Assembly: GCF_000069185.1 (NCBI RefSeq)
Contig: NC_010397.1
Location: 372,001-436,000 of the forward strand
DNA: 64,000 nucleotides
Source of the DNA: Mycobacteroides abscessus ATCC 19977
GTDB lineage: Bacteria > Actinomycetota > Actinomycetes > Mycobacteriales > Mycobacteriaceae
Reading direction: 5' to 3'
Below the pieces are notes generated by a model. The model was not told where the DNA came from. It worked only from the letters and a program-made list of their open reading frames with translations, and did not search any database. Below, one piece after another: positions 46,604 through 55,603 of the stretch (positions within the stretch are counted from its first letter, which is position 1; the number at the start of each line of letters is the position of its first letter). The position numbers and the translations under genes are program-made.

Positions 46604-47257
46604 GTGGCCCGACTCAACACCGGGGCCCGGTGGACGATCGCCGGGGTGGTGCTGGTCGCGGCGCTGATCGCCGTCATGTTGTCGCAGCAACACGATCAGC
46701 AGCGGCGCGGACCACAGGGGCAGCAGCAGGTAGCAGCCCGCGAGCGCCGAGATGCTGAGACCCCCGAAGCCCTGGCGGAGTTGCGGCGTCAGGCGCAATT
46801 GCCCTCGTGTCCGGCGGCGAATCCCGATCCGGGCACGCCGGCACTGGCCGGGATAACGCTGGAATGCAGCGGCGTGCGGGTTCCGGTGGGGCCGGTACTT
46901 GCCGGGCGACAGGTGGTGCTGAATCTGTGGGCCTACTGGTGCGGACCCTGCGCAGATGAGCTGCCCGCCATGGCCGAATTGCAGCGCCGCGCCGGTGACA
47001 AGCTAACCGTCATCACGGTGCACCAGGACGAGAACGAGGCCGCCGGGTTGAACAGGCTCGCCGAGTTGCACGTGCGCCTGCCAATGATCCAGGACGGCGC
47101 TCGTCGTATCGCGGCCGCGCTGAAGTCACCGAATGTCATGCCCACCACGATTTTGATACGCGCGGACGGTAGCGTTGCCCAAGTGCTACCGCGTTCGTTC
47201 ACTTCGGCGGATGAGATCGGTGCTGAAGTGGAACAAGCGTTGGGAATGAGGTTCTAG
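46604..47257 (+). CDS. Membrane-anchored thioredoxin/TlpA-like protein (Rv3673c-like)
   Basis: The protein has 217 aa. One N-terminal membrane helix (about 10-28) is followed by an extracellular TlpA-like thioredoxin fold: VVLNLWAYWCGPCADELPAM with the CxxC, and a cis-Pro loop, VMPTTILI. Other Cys (SCPA, ECSG) could pair. It is expected to reduce disulfides of exported proteins. It sits between nth and a NUDIX gene. Confidence 0.9.
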   Translation: MARLNTGARWTIAGVVLVAALIAVMLSQQHDQQRRGPQGQQQVAARERRDAETPEALAELRRQAQLPSCPAANPDPGTPALAGITLECSGVRVPVGPVLAGRQVVLNLWAYWCGPCADELPAMAELQRRAGDKLTVITVHQDENEAAGLNRLAELHVRLPMIQDGARRIAAALKSPNVMPTTILIRADGSVAQVLPRSFTSADEIGAEVEQALGMRF

Positions 47258-47260
47258 GTC

Positions 47261-48025
47261 GTGACAGCCGATGAGCCATTCGCGCGAAGAGGATTGGCGA
47301 CAGCGCCGCTGAGTCCCGATGCCGCCCCGGACTGGATGCGCCCCTTGGTGGACAACGCCGCCAGTGTGAAGGACATCTACGGCAGGGGCGTGCACCCTGC
47401 GGTCAAAGCGATCCTGCAAGCGCGCAAGTTGCCGTCTTCCGGCCGTCCGGCCGCCGTTCTGGTATTGGTGTCTGCCGATGGCGCCGTGACCGACCCGACC
47501 GAGGCGGACCTGCTGCTGACGGTGCGGGCATCGACCCTGCGCCAGCACAGCGGACAGGTGTCGTTCCCGGGCGGCGCCACCGACCCGGGCGACGGCGGCC
47601 CGGTAGGCACGGCCTTGCGTGAGGCTCAGGAGGAAACGGGCCTGGACCCCGCCCGCGTACAACCGTTGACGGTGATGGAATCGCTATTCATCCCCCCGTC
47701 CGGTTTTCACGTCTCGCCGGTGCTGGCGTACTCGCCCGACCCCGGCCCGGTGCTTGCCGTTGATCCCGGCGAGACCGCGGAGGTGTCGCGGGTAAAGATC
47801 GGTGACCTTGTCGACCCCACCAATCGGATCATGGTGACCAAGAAGACATTTGGAATTCGCTATAGCGGCCCGGCCTTCCTGCTGCCGGGGATGTTGGTCT
47901 GGGGTTTCACCGGGCAGATCATCTCGGCGATGTTGGAGGTGTCCGGCTGGGCGCAGCCATGGGACACTCATAACCTCCGTGATCTTGATGAGCTGCTGGC
48001 CGAGCACCTGGGAGGGTCGGTATGA
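47261..48025 (+). CDS. NUDIX hydrolase, CoA-pyrophosphatase type (Rv3672c-like)
   Basis: The protein has 254 aa. STLRQHSGQVSFPGGATD is the CoA pyrophosphatase signature, overlapping the NUDIX box that ends ALREAQEETGLDP. The first acidic residue of the box is Asp instead of Glu in this copy. The family splits CoA into 4'-phosphopantetheine and 3',5'-ADP. The start follows the Rv3673c-like stop by 3 bases and the stop overlaps marP by 4 bases. Confidence 0.9.
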   Translation: MTADEPFARRGLATAPLSPDAAPDWMRPLVDNAASVKDIYGRGVHPAVKAILQARKLPSSGRPAAVLVLVSADGAVTDPTEADLLLTVRASTLRQHSGQVSFPGGATDPGDGGPVGTALREAQEETGLDPARVQPLTVMESLFIPPSGFHVSPVLAYSPDPGPVLAVDPGETAEVSRVKIGDLVDPTNRIMVTKKTFGIRYSGPAFLLPGMLVWGFTGQIISAMLEVSGWAQPWDTHNLRDLDELLAEHLGGSV

Positions 48026-49287
48026 ATCTGAATCCGTCGCAGTGGCTCGATATCGGTGTCATCGCTGTCGCTTTCATCGCCGCGGTATCCGGATGGCGTT
48101 CCGGCGCACTGGGCTCCCTGATGTCTTTCGTCGGGGTGATCTTGGGTGCGGTGGCGGGCATCATGCTGGCGCCGCATGTGGTGGCCAATATCGAGGGTTC
48201 GCGCACCAAGCTCTTTGCCTCGCTGCTGCTCATCCTGGTACTGGTGGTCATCGGCGAGGTCGCCGGCGTGGTGTTGGGCCGGGCGATGCGTGGCGCCATC
48301 AGAAATCGAGTGCTGCGCACCGGCGATTCGGTGGTGGGTGTGGTGCTGCAGGTGGCCGCGGTTCTGGTGGCCGCGTGGCTGCTCTCCATCCCGATGCAGA
48401 GCTCCAATCAACCGAATATCTCTGCGGCAGCGCGTGAATCGAAGGTGCTGAGCCAGGTCGACAAGTACGCCCCCGACCAGCTGCGCAAGGTGCCCAACGA
48501 CCTGTCGAAGCTGTTGGACACCTCCGGGTTGCCCAGCGTGCTGCAGCCGTTTGGCAAGACACCGATCGCCGCGGTGGACGCACCCGACGCGACGCTTGCC
48601 GACGGTCCGGTGGTGCGGGGGTCGGAGCCGAGCGTCGTCAAGATCAAGGGCATCGCACGCAGCTGCCAAAAATCGCTGGAGGGAACCGGATTCGTCATCG
48701 CGCCGCATCGGGTCATGTCGAACGCTCACGTCGTGGCCGGCACCAACAGCGTGACCGTCGAGTCGGCGGGGCAGACCTACGACGCCAGTGTGGTGTCCTA
48801 TGACCCGAACGCCGACATCTCGATTCTCGCGGTGCCCGATATGCCCGCGGCGCCGTTGGTGTTCGCGTCCAAACCGGCCAAGACCGGTGACGACGCGATC
48901 GTCCTCGGGTACCCGGGCGGTGGGGATTACAAGGCGTCACCGGCGCGGGTGCGCGAGATCATCGAACTGAAGGGACCGGACATCTACCGCTCCATCACGG
49001 TGACCCGCGAGGTGTACACCGTCAGGGGCTCGGTGCTACAAGGTAATTCGGGCGGTCCGTTGATCGATACGGAAGGCCGTGTGCTCGGTGTGGTCTTCGG
49101 GGCGGCGATCGACGATGACGACACCGGTTTCGCGCTCACTGCCAAGCAGGTCAAGGATCAGCTCGCCAAGGCGGACCTAGCCGACCCTGTGGCCACCGGC
49201 AGTTGCGTCTCCGCGGCCGAAGCCAATAGGCCGACCGAGCAGCCCGTCAACGGCCCGCAGTCACCGGTGCCCGGTAAAGCGCCGTAG
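48022..49287 (+). CDS. marP: Membrane-associated serine protease MarP
   Basis: The protein has 421 aa. The N-terminal CvpA-like membrane domain has four helices (about 10-125), then a periplasmic chymotrypsin-fold protease with His236 (SNAHVV), Asp265 (NADISIL) and Ser343 (GNSGGPL). Cys215 and Cys395 match the disulfide of M. tuberculosis MarP, which is needed for acid resistance and cleaves RipA (established). The last 27 bases overlap the convergent EphE-like gene. Confidence 0.96.
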   Translation: MNLNPSQWLDIGVIAVAFIAAVSGWRSGALGSLMSFVGVILGAVAGIMLAPHVVANIEGSRTKLFASLLLILVLVVIGEVAGVVLGRAMRGAIRNRVLRTGDSVVGVVLQVAAVLVAAWLLSIPMQSSNQPNISAAARESKVLSQVDKYAPDQLRKVPNDLSKLLDTSGLPSVLQPFGKTPIAAVDAPDATLADGPVVRGSEPSVVKIKGIARSCQKSLEGTGFVIAPHRVMSNAHVVAGTNSVTVESAGQTYDASVVSYDPNADISILAVPDMPAAPLVFASKPAKTGDDAIVLGYPGGGDYKASPARVREIIELKGPDIYRSITVTREVYTVRGSVLQGNSGGPLIDTEGRVLGVVFGAAIDDDDTGFALTAKQVKDQLAKADLADPVATGSCVSAAEANRPTEQPVNGPQSPVPGKAP

Positions 49288-50223
49288 ATGTTCGTTCACA
49301 GCGGCGGGGTCTTCCTCGTGGACGTAGTGGCCCACCCCGCGTAGCGCGACGAACTGCCCGTTGGGCGCGTACGGCAGTGAGCGATGCACCGGGTCGGCGA
49401 GCACATACGGATCCGACTCGCCGCGCATGTGCAGCACCGGAACCGACAGCTCGCGATTCATGGACCGCATGAAACGCCAACCTTCGCTGCGCAATTGGCT
49501 GCGCACCGCCCAGCGCTGATATTCCAGCGCACAGTGGGCCACCCCGGGAATGCAGATTGCGGTGCGCAGGTGCTTCATGCTCTGCGCAAAGTCGTCGGTG
49601 CTGGTCCAGCGGGTGCCCGCACGCGAGCGCACCAGACGCTCCAGCTCGGCGGCGCGATGACGGGTTAGGGTGCGCTCGGGCAGGATCGGCACTTGGTAAC
49701 GCATCAGTGAGGGCAGCAGTGCCCCGCCTTGTCCGGTTCCGCGGAACGTCGAGGTGCGCAGGGCGATCGGATGCGGTGAGCTGATCACCGCAATGGCATT
49801 GACCAGGCGGGGATGCAGGTTAGCAGTGGCCCAGCAGACCAGTCCGCCTTCGGCATGCCCGACCAGCGTGGCCGAGGTGTGGCCCAGAGCCCGAATCAAT
49901 CCGGCGGTGTCGCCGGCGAGGGTCCATCCGTCGTATCCACGTGGCGGCTTGTCGCTGCCGCCGTAACCACGCAGGTCGACAGCCACCACCCGGGCACCGG
50001 GAAGAGCGCCGAGTTGATGGCGCCATGACCACCAGAAGGAGCCAAACCCGTGGAGCAGCAGCACCAGTGGACGGCTTGTAACGGGTGCGGTCGGTGCGTC
50101 CTGGGCGTCGGCTTCCACCACGTGGAACCGAATCCCGTTGGCATGTACGTCGAAGTGACGCCACGGGCCACTGATACGGACCACGGATGGATCGGGGTGA
50201 CGAGCTGTCTGGTCGAACAGCAT
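49261..50223 (-). CDS. ephE: EphE-like alpha/beta hydrolase lacking the nucleophile
   Basis: The protein has 320 aa. Oxyanion motif HGFG, RGYGGSDKP and the acid/His regions (GESDPY, GVGHYVHEED) are as in epoxide hydrolases. The nucleophile elbow, GHDWG in active enzymes, reads LVGHAEGGL, with Ala124 where Asp is needed. The fold is intact, but the enzyme would be catalytically inactive or use another chemistry. The name follows the M. tuberculosis position. It is coupled to the Rv3669-like gene upstream (33-base gap) and overlaps marP at the tails by 27 bases. Confidence 0.83.
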   Translation of the reverse strand: MLFDQTARHPDPSVVRISGPWRHFDVHANGIRFHVVEADAQDAPTAPVTSRPLVLLLHGFGSFWWSWRHQLGALPGARVVAVDLRGYGGSDKPPRGYDGWTLAGDTAGLIRALGHTSATLVGHAEGGLVCWATANLHPRLVNAIAVISSPHPIALRTSTFRGTGQGGALLPSLMRYQVPILPERTLTRHRAAELERLVRSRAGTRWTSTDDFAQSMKHLRTAICIPGVAHCALEYQRWAVRSQLRSEGWRFMRSMNRELSVPVLHMRGESDPYVLADPVHRSLPYAPNGQFVALRGVGHYVHEEDPAAVNEHLRRFTGHR

Positions 50224-50255
50224 GGAGGTGTCGGTACCGGGCCGACGTCAGACGG

Positions 50256-50777
50256 CTACCAGCCCGACGGGTCTACGGGCTTGATGGCTTTGGTGTCCGA
50301 GGGTGCCTCATCCTCGCGGCTGAAGACGTTGGCCGTCTCCTTGACGCTCTCGATGGTTGCCTGTGGTCCGCGGATGCGTCTGACTTGCAGATAGCCGATG
50401 AGAACCGCCAGCACCGCGACGAACACCATGGCGGCGAAGATGATCAGGTAGGCAGCCCAGGCGGGCAGCCAGATCTTGAGCACTTCGGCGGCGAAAAAGA
50501 AGAAGAAGAACGTCGAGTAGAAGAGAACCACCAGAGCGGCGATGAAGAAGATGCTGCCCGCCACGCCCTTCTTGACGTCCCGGATGACCTCGGCGCGGGC
50601 AAGCTCGACCTCGGCACGCACCAGGGCGGAAACCTGGGTGGTGGCGTCCCGGACGAGATTGCCGATGGTGGGTTCGCCGGTGCCGGTCGCGTTCGGATCA
50701 GACAGCGGGATGGCGGCGACGGTGATCGGAACGCCATTGCTGTCCGTGCGGTAGTTGCGGCTTCCAGGGCTGCTCAC
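50256..50777 (-). CDS. Actinobacterial holin-like phage-holin-family membrane protein (Rv3669-like)
   Basis: The protein has 173 aa from a GTG. A soluble helical N-terminus (ATTQVSALVRAEVELARAEVIRDVKKG) is followed by two membrane helices, the first with a striking run of six Phe (STFFFFFFAAEVL), and a charged tail. This is the DUF1469/Phage_holin_3_6-like pattern. It is the first gene of a two-gene unit with ephE, divergent from the serine protease. Function unknown. Confidence 0.82.
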   Translation of the reverse strand: MSSPGSRNYRTDSNGVPITVAAIPLSDPNATGTGEPTIGNLVRDATTQVSALVRAEVELARAEVIRDVKKGVAGSIFFIAALVVLFYSTFFFFFFAAEVLKIWLPAWAAYLIIFAAMVFVAVLAVLIGYLQVRRIRGPQATIESVKETANVFSREDEAPSDTKAIKPVDPSGW

Positions 50778-51005
50778 TGTGCTCCCTCCGTGTCCCTCGC
50801 GGGTCCGGTGTGCTTCCGGTGAAATCTAGTTGCGGCCTATGTTGCCACGTCGGCGGCGCCGGGGCTGCGGCGCGTCTGGCCTGGGGGCGTTGTTACCCAA
50901 TCGATAGCACTGTGACAGAAGTGGCCAGTGTGAATCTTGATTAGAATGGCGTACGCGTGGCCGACCGGGGGAGAGATGCGGCCGGAGTGAGAAGGGCTGC
51001 TGGAC

Positions 51006-51722
51006 ATGAGGTCATCTGGGCGACGGATGCGGTACGGGTTGCCGGTCCTGATTGCGCTGTTTGGCCTGTTCGCGGCCGCGATACCGGCCGCAGCGGCTCC
51101 GGCGGCGGGTGCCGACGACAAGGTGCCGATGGGCGGCGGAGCCGGGCTCATCATCAACGGCGACACCCTGTGCACGCTGACGACGATCGGCCACGACGGC
51201 AAGGGCAATCTCGTGGGCTTTACCTCCGCACACTGCGGCGGCGCCGGCTCGCAGGTGGCCTCCGAGGACTTTCCCAAGAAGGGTGTGCTGGGCAAGTTCG
51301 TCAACGGAAACGAGCAGTACGACTACGCCACCATCCAGTTCGATCCGGAGAAGGTACAGCCGGTGTCCACCTACAAGGGCTTCACCATCACCGGAATCGG
51401 GCCTGATCCTCAGCCGGGTGATATCGCCTGCAAGCTGGGACGCACCACCGGCAACTCGTGTGGGGTGACATTCGGGGCAGGAGCCGAGCCGGGCACATTC
51501 ATCAACCAGGTTTGTGGCCAGCCGGGTGACTCGGGAGCTCCGGTGACTGTGAACGGACAGCTGGTCGGCATGATCCATGGCGCGGCCACCAAGCTGCCCG
51601 TGTGCGTCATCAAATACATTCCATTGCATACGCCGACCACCACGTACTCGATCAACACCGTGCTGGCCGATATCAACGCCAAGAACCGTACCGCCGGAGT
51701 GGGTTTCACCCCGGTCGGCTAG
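51006..51722 (+). CDS. Secreted trypsin-like serine protease (Rv3668c-like)
   Basis: The protein has 238 aa. The signal peptide (basic start, LPVLIALFGLFAAAIPAAAAP) precedes a chymotrypsin-like domain: GFTSAHCGG (His), YDYATIQFD (Asp), CGQPGDSGAPV (Ser), with several Cys for disulfides. The family includes alpha-lytic-like secreted proteases. A -10-like TAGAAT lies about 60 bases upstream. Divergent from the Rv3669-like gene across a 228-base gap in which I see no other feature. Confidence 0.9.
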   Translation: MRSSGRRMRYGLPVLIALFGLFAAAIPAAAAPAAGADDKVPMGGGAGLIINGDTLCTLTTIGHDGKGNLVGFTSAHCGGAGSQVASEDFPKKGVLGKFVNGNEQYDYATIQFDPEKVQPVSTYKGFTITGIGPDPQPGDIACKLGRTTGNSCGVTFGAGAEPGTFINQVCGQPGDSGAPVTVNGQLVGMIHGAATKLPVCVIKYIPLHTPTTTYSINTVLADINAKNRTAGVGFTPVG

Positions 51723-51741
51723 TTCTCATGCATCTTCTTAT

Positions 51742-51806
51742 GCATCGACACGCCGTTTTGTGATGCATTTCGCGAGTAAGGCTCGCAAAACGCGGCGTGT
51801 CGACGC
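51742..51806. terminator. Bidirectional stem-loop between the protease and acs
   Basis: GCATCGACACGCCG-TTTTG pairs with CAAAACGCGGCGTGTCGACGC (2-base bulge), enclosing a smaller GCGAG/CTCGC hairpin. Three ATGCAT hexamers (51728, 51740, 51763) decorate the left side. It lies between convergent genes and can serve both. Confidence 0.75.
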
Positions 51807-51823
51807 AGTATGGGGAACGGCGG

Positions 51824-53800
51824 CTACTTACTGGCCCTGATCGCCTCGAAGACGCTCGGATCCACCAGCGTTGAGGTGTCGCCCAGTTCGCGTCCCTCGG
51901 CCACATCACGCAGCAGCCGCCGCATGATCTTGCCGCTGCGTGTCTTGGGTAGCTCCGGCACCACGTGAATCTCTCGCGGCTTGGCGATCGGCGAAATCTC
52001 TTTGGAAACCTGAGCTTTCAGGTGTGAGACGAGTTCGTCGCCTTCGACGGTGTGGCTGGCCTTCAGGATCACGAAGGCCACGATCGCCTGTCCGGTCGTT
52101 TCGTCGGAGGCGCCGACGACGGCCGCCTCGGCGACACCGTCGTGTCCGACCAGTGCGGACTCCACCTCGGCGGTGGAGATCCGGTGCCCGGAGATGTTCA
52201 TGACGTCGTCGATGCGCCCCAGGACCCAGATGGCACCGTCGCTGTCGTAACGTGCGCCGTCGCCGGCGAAGTACCAGCCCTGCTCGGCGTAGCGGGACCA
52301 GTACGTCTCCTTGAACCGCTCCGGGTCGCCCCAGATCCCGCGCAGCATCGACGGCCACGGCTTGTCCAGCACCAAATACCCGGTGACCGGTTCATCGCCG
52401 CTCGCGGGCTCCAGCTGATTTCCTTCGTCATCAACGATTTTCGCGGAAATGCCGGGGACCGCGCGCATCGCGGAACCGGGTTTGGTCTCGGTGACGCCGG
52501 GCAGCGGAGAAATCATGGCCGAGCCGGTCTCCGTCTGCCACCAGGTGTCCACGATCGGTGTGCGGTTGCCGCCGATGACCTCGCGGTACCAGCGCCAGGC
52601 CTCGGGGTTGATCGGCTCGCCGACACTGCCGAGCAGCCGCAGGCTGGACAGATCATGCGCGAATGGGATCTCGCGGCCCCATTTCATGAATGTCCTGACC
52701 AGGGTGGGCGCGATGTAATAGATGGTGACGCCGTACTTTTCGATGATCTCGAAGTGACGATGTTCGTTCGGGGAGGTGGGCGTTCCCTCATACACCACCT
52801 GGGTAGCGCCGTTGGAGAGCGGGCCGTAGACGATGTAGGTGTGTCCGGTAACCCAGCCGATATCGGCTGTGCACCAGTACACATCGGTCTCGGGCTTGAG
52901 GTCGAAGATGTTGAAGTGGGTGTACGACGTCTGCGTCAGGAAGCCGCCCGAGGTGTGCACGATGCCCTTGGGCTTACCGGTGGTTCCGGAGGTGTACAGC
53001 AGGAACAGCGGATGCTCGGAATCGAAAGGTTCAGCAGTGTGGGTGGTGTCAGCCTTGTCGACCGTCTCGTGCCACCACAGGTCCCGGCCCTCGGTCCATT
53101 CGACCGGAATCTCGGTGCGGCGCACCACCAGAACGTGCTCGACAGAGCTCGGCTCACCGCCCAGGTCTGATGTCGCCGGCCCCGCGGCTCCCAGGGCTTC
53201 GTCTACCTGACTCTTCAAGGGGGCGGCGGTGCCGCGGCGCCATTGGCCGTCGGAGGTGATGACCAGCTTGGCCTGTGCGTCATCGATGCGGGCGCGCAGC
53301 GCTGCCGCGGAGAATCCCGCAAAGACGACGCTGTGCATCAGACCCAGCCGCGCACATGCCAGCATCGCCACGATGGCCTCGGGCAGCATCGGCATGTAAA
53401 TGGCCACCCGGTCACCGGATACCAGGCCGAGTTCGGTCAGGTAGTTGGCGGCCTGACTGACCTGAGCCAGCAGCTCGGCATAGGTGATGGTGCGGGTGTC
53501 GCCCGGTTCGCCCTCCCAGTGGATGGCGACCCGATCGCCGTTGCCGGCCTCTACATGCCGGTCGACGCAGTTGTACGCGACGTTGAGCTTGCCGCCCACA
53601 AACCACTTCGCGAAGGGCGCGTCGGACCAGTCGAGAACCTGCCCGAAGGGCTCGTCCCAGTGCAGGCGGCCGGCCTGTTGCTCCCAGAACCCGAGCCGAT
53701 CTTCCTCGGCCGCCTGGTAGAGGTCGGCGGTCGCATTCGCTGTCGCTACGAATTCCGGCGACGGCGGATAGCTGTCCGGCTCGATGCTGGTTTCGGTCAT
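51824..53800 (-). CDS. acs: Acetyl-CoA synthetase
   Basis: The protein has 658 aa. Adenylation motifs: LLYTSGTTGKPKGIVHT (about 267-283), WWQTETGSAM, GRIDDVMNISGHRIS, and PKTRSGKIMRR with Lys624, the acetylation-sensitive residue. Activates acetate to acetyl-CoA via acetyl-AMP. GAAAGG precedes the ATG. Divergent from dppA, and the 183-base gap holds CGATG-GAGAGA-CATCG, a small inverted repeat that may be regulatory. In M. smegmatis acs is controlled by cAMP-linked systems (established). Confidence 0.96.
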   Translation of the reverse strand: MTETSIEPDSYPPSPEFVATANATADLYQAAEEDRLGFWEQQAGRLHWDEPFGQVLDWSDAPFAKWFVGGKLNVAYNCVDRHVEAGNGDRVAIHWEGEPGDTRTITYAELLAQVSQAANYLTELGLVSGDRVAIYMPMLPEAIVAMLACARLGLMHSVVFAGFSAAALRARIDDAQAKLVITSDGQWRRGTAAPLKSQVDEALGAAGPATSDLGGEPSSVEHVLVVRRTEIPVEWTEGRDLWWHETVDKADTTHTAEPFDSEHPLFLLYTSGTTGKPKGIVHTSGGFLTQTSYTHFNIFDLKPETDVYWCTADIGWVTGHTYIVYGPLSNGATQVVYEGTPTSPNEHRHFEIIEKYGVTIYYIAPTLVRTFMKWGREIPFAHDLSSLRLLGSVGEPINPEAWRWYREVIGGNRTPIVDTWWQTETGSAMISPLPGVTETKPGSAMRAVPGISAKIVDDEGNQLEPASGDEPVTGYLVLDKPWPSMLRGIWGDPERFKETYWSRYAEQGWYFAGDGARYDSDGAIWVLGRIDDVMNISGHRISTAEVESALVGHDGVAEAAVVGASDETTGQAIVAFVILKASHTVEGDELVSHLKAQVSKEISPIAKPREIHVVPELPKTRSGKIMRRLLRDVAEGRELGDTSTLVDPSVFEAIRASK

Positions 53801-53983
53801 CTGATCTGGCCTTTCTGCCCTAGACAGGTCCGATCCAAAAGCCTAGTGGGCGGTCATGGTTACCGAGAAGTAATTGGAGTTGTCGTTCAGAAGCGGGCGC
53901 GCTGGTGTGTCGATGGAGAGACATCGGCGCGTTACCCGCCTATGGTTCGTCCTACCTATTCAGCTACCGAGGAAAGGGCGAGG

Positions 53984-55603
53984 ATGAGGTTGCGCCGACT
54001 GGCCATCGTGTTGCTTGTCGGCATTGTCGCCGTCCTGCCCGCCGGCTGCGGTGACCTCGTCACTCCGGCGCCTCCCGGCTACTTCAGCATGTACATCACC
54101 GAACCTGAGCACACCTTGGTGCCGGGAAACACCACTGAGAATCAGGGTGGTCGGATCCTGCGCTCGCTATTCACCGCGCTGGTCGAGTTCAACAACGAGA
54201 CCGCTGCGGTGGAGTACACCGGGGTGGCCGAATCCATCACCAGTCACGACAACGTCAACTGGACGATCAAGCTCAAACCCGGGTGGACGTTCCACAACGG
54301 GGAACCGGTCACCGCCCAGTCCTACGTCGATGCCTGGAACTACACCGCCCTGAGCACCAATGCCCAGGGGTCCTCCAGCTTCCTCGCCAATGTTGACGGC
54401 TTCGATGATCTCCAGGGTGACCCGGCACACAAGATCGCGCCGCGGGCCACACAGATGCGCGGGTTGCACGTCGTGGATGACGTCACCTTCACCGTGCGCC
54501 TCAACACGCCGTTCGCGATCTATCCGATGACCTTGGGGTACACAGCGTTTCTGCCCCTGCCCAAGGCGTTCTTCCGGGACCCGGTCAAGTTCGGGGTGCA
54601 CCCCATCGGCAATGGCCCGTTCAAGGCCGACGGTGATTGGGTGCGTGGTGTCGGATTCACCCTCAGCCGGTACGACCAGTACGCCGGGGAGAAAAAGGCC
54701 AAGGCCAAGGGTCTGATTTGGCGGGTGTACACCGAGGGCCTGACCGCCTACACCGATATGCAGGCCGGGGCACTGGACATTCAACTGGACCTTCCCGACG
54801 CCGCCTACGAGAACGCCAAGGCCGAATTCGGGTCGGCGTATCTGGAACGACCCCGCCCGGATATCACGTCGTTGGGATTCCCGATGTACGACCCGCGATA
54901 TCGCGATGTGCGTGTGCGGCAGGCTATTTCCATGGCCATCGACAGGGAGGCGATCACCCAGGTAATCTTCTCCGGCACTCGCACGCCCGCCACCTCGTAC
55001 GGCTCGGCGGTGGTCTACGGGTACCGCAAGGGGGCGTGTGGCAAGCTTTGCGAACTGCACGTGGATGAGGCCAACAAGCTGCTCGACGAGGCCCATTTCG
55101 ATCGGAACAAGCCCATTGAGCTGTGGTACAGCTCGTCGAGCACGGGGGCACTGTCCTGGGTACAGGCCATCGGCAATCAGCTGCAGTCCAATCTGAAAGT
55201 TCCGTACCTGCTCAAAAGCCTGCCCTGGTCACAGTTCCTGCCACTGCAGGACGGCAAGGGGATGACGGGGCCGTTCCGGTCCGGTTGGGTCATGGATTAT
55301 CCGTCGATCTATAACTTCCTGGAGTCGCTGTACGGCACGGTAGCCCTGCCTCCGAACGGTTCCAACTATGTGTTCTACAGCAATCCGGCATTCGATGAGC
55401 TGCTGCGCCAAGGCAACAACGAGCCGACGGTAGAACTCGCGACCAAGGCGTATCAGAAGGCGGAAGACCTGTTGTTCAAGGATCTTCCGGCCGCGCCGCT
55501 CTTCTATGAGGTCAACCAGGCGGTGCATTCCAAGCGGGTGCGCAATGTCAAGATCGGCATCCAGGACTGTATTGAGTACGCAGACGTGGAGGTGGTGCAG
55601 TGA
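53984..55603 (+). CDS. dppA: Peptide ABC transporter solute-binding lipoprotein DppA
   Basis: The protein has 539 aa from the ATG preceded by AAAGGGCGAGG; an ATG 14 codons earlier would place a polar stretch ahead of the signal. Signal peptide ends with the lipobox VLPAGC. The SBP_bac_5 fold has WTIKLKPGWTFHNGEPVTAQSYVDAWNY (described) and DIRVRQAIS-like VRVRQAISMAIDREAI. It binds peptides outside and delivers them to DppBC. In M. tuberculosis the DppABCD system is also linked to heme uptake (established). Confidence 0.95.
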   Translation: MRLRRLAIVLLVGIVAVLPAGCGDLVTPAPPGYFSMYITEPEHTLVPGNTTENQGGRILRSLFTALVEFNNETAAVEYTGVAESITSHDNVNWTIKLKPGWTFHNGEPVTAQSYVDAWNYTALSTNAQGSSSFLANVDGFDDLQGDPAHKIAPRATQMRGLHVVDDVTFTVRLNTPFAIYPMTLGYTAFLPLPKAFFRDPVKFGVHPIGNGPFKADGDWVRGVGFTLSRYDQYAGEKKAKAKGLIWRVYTEGLTAYTDMQAGALDIQLDLPDAAYENAKAEFGSAYLERPRPDITSLGFPMYDPRYRDVRVRQAISMAIDREAITQVIFSGTRTPATSYGSAVVYGYRKGACGKLCELHVDEANKLLDEAHFDRNKPIELWYSSSSTGALSWVQAIGNQLQSNLKVPYLLKSLPWSQFLPLQDGKGMTGPFRSGWVMDYPSIYNFLESLYGTVALPPNGSNYVFYSNPAFDELLRQGNNEPTVELATKAYQKAEDLLFKDLPAAPLFYEVNQAVHSKRVRNVKIGIQDCIEYADVEVVQ

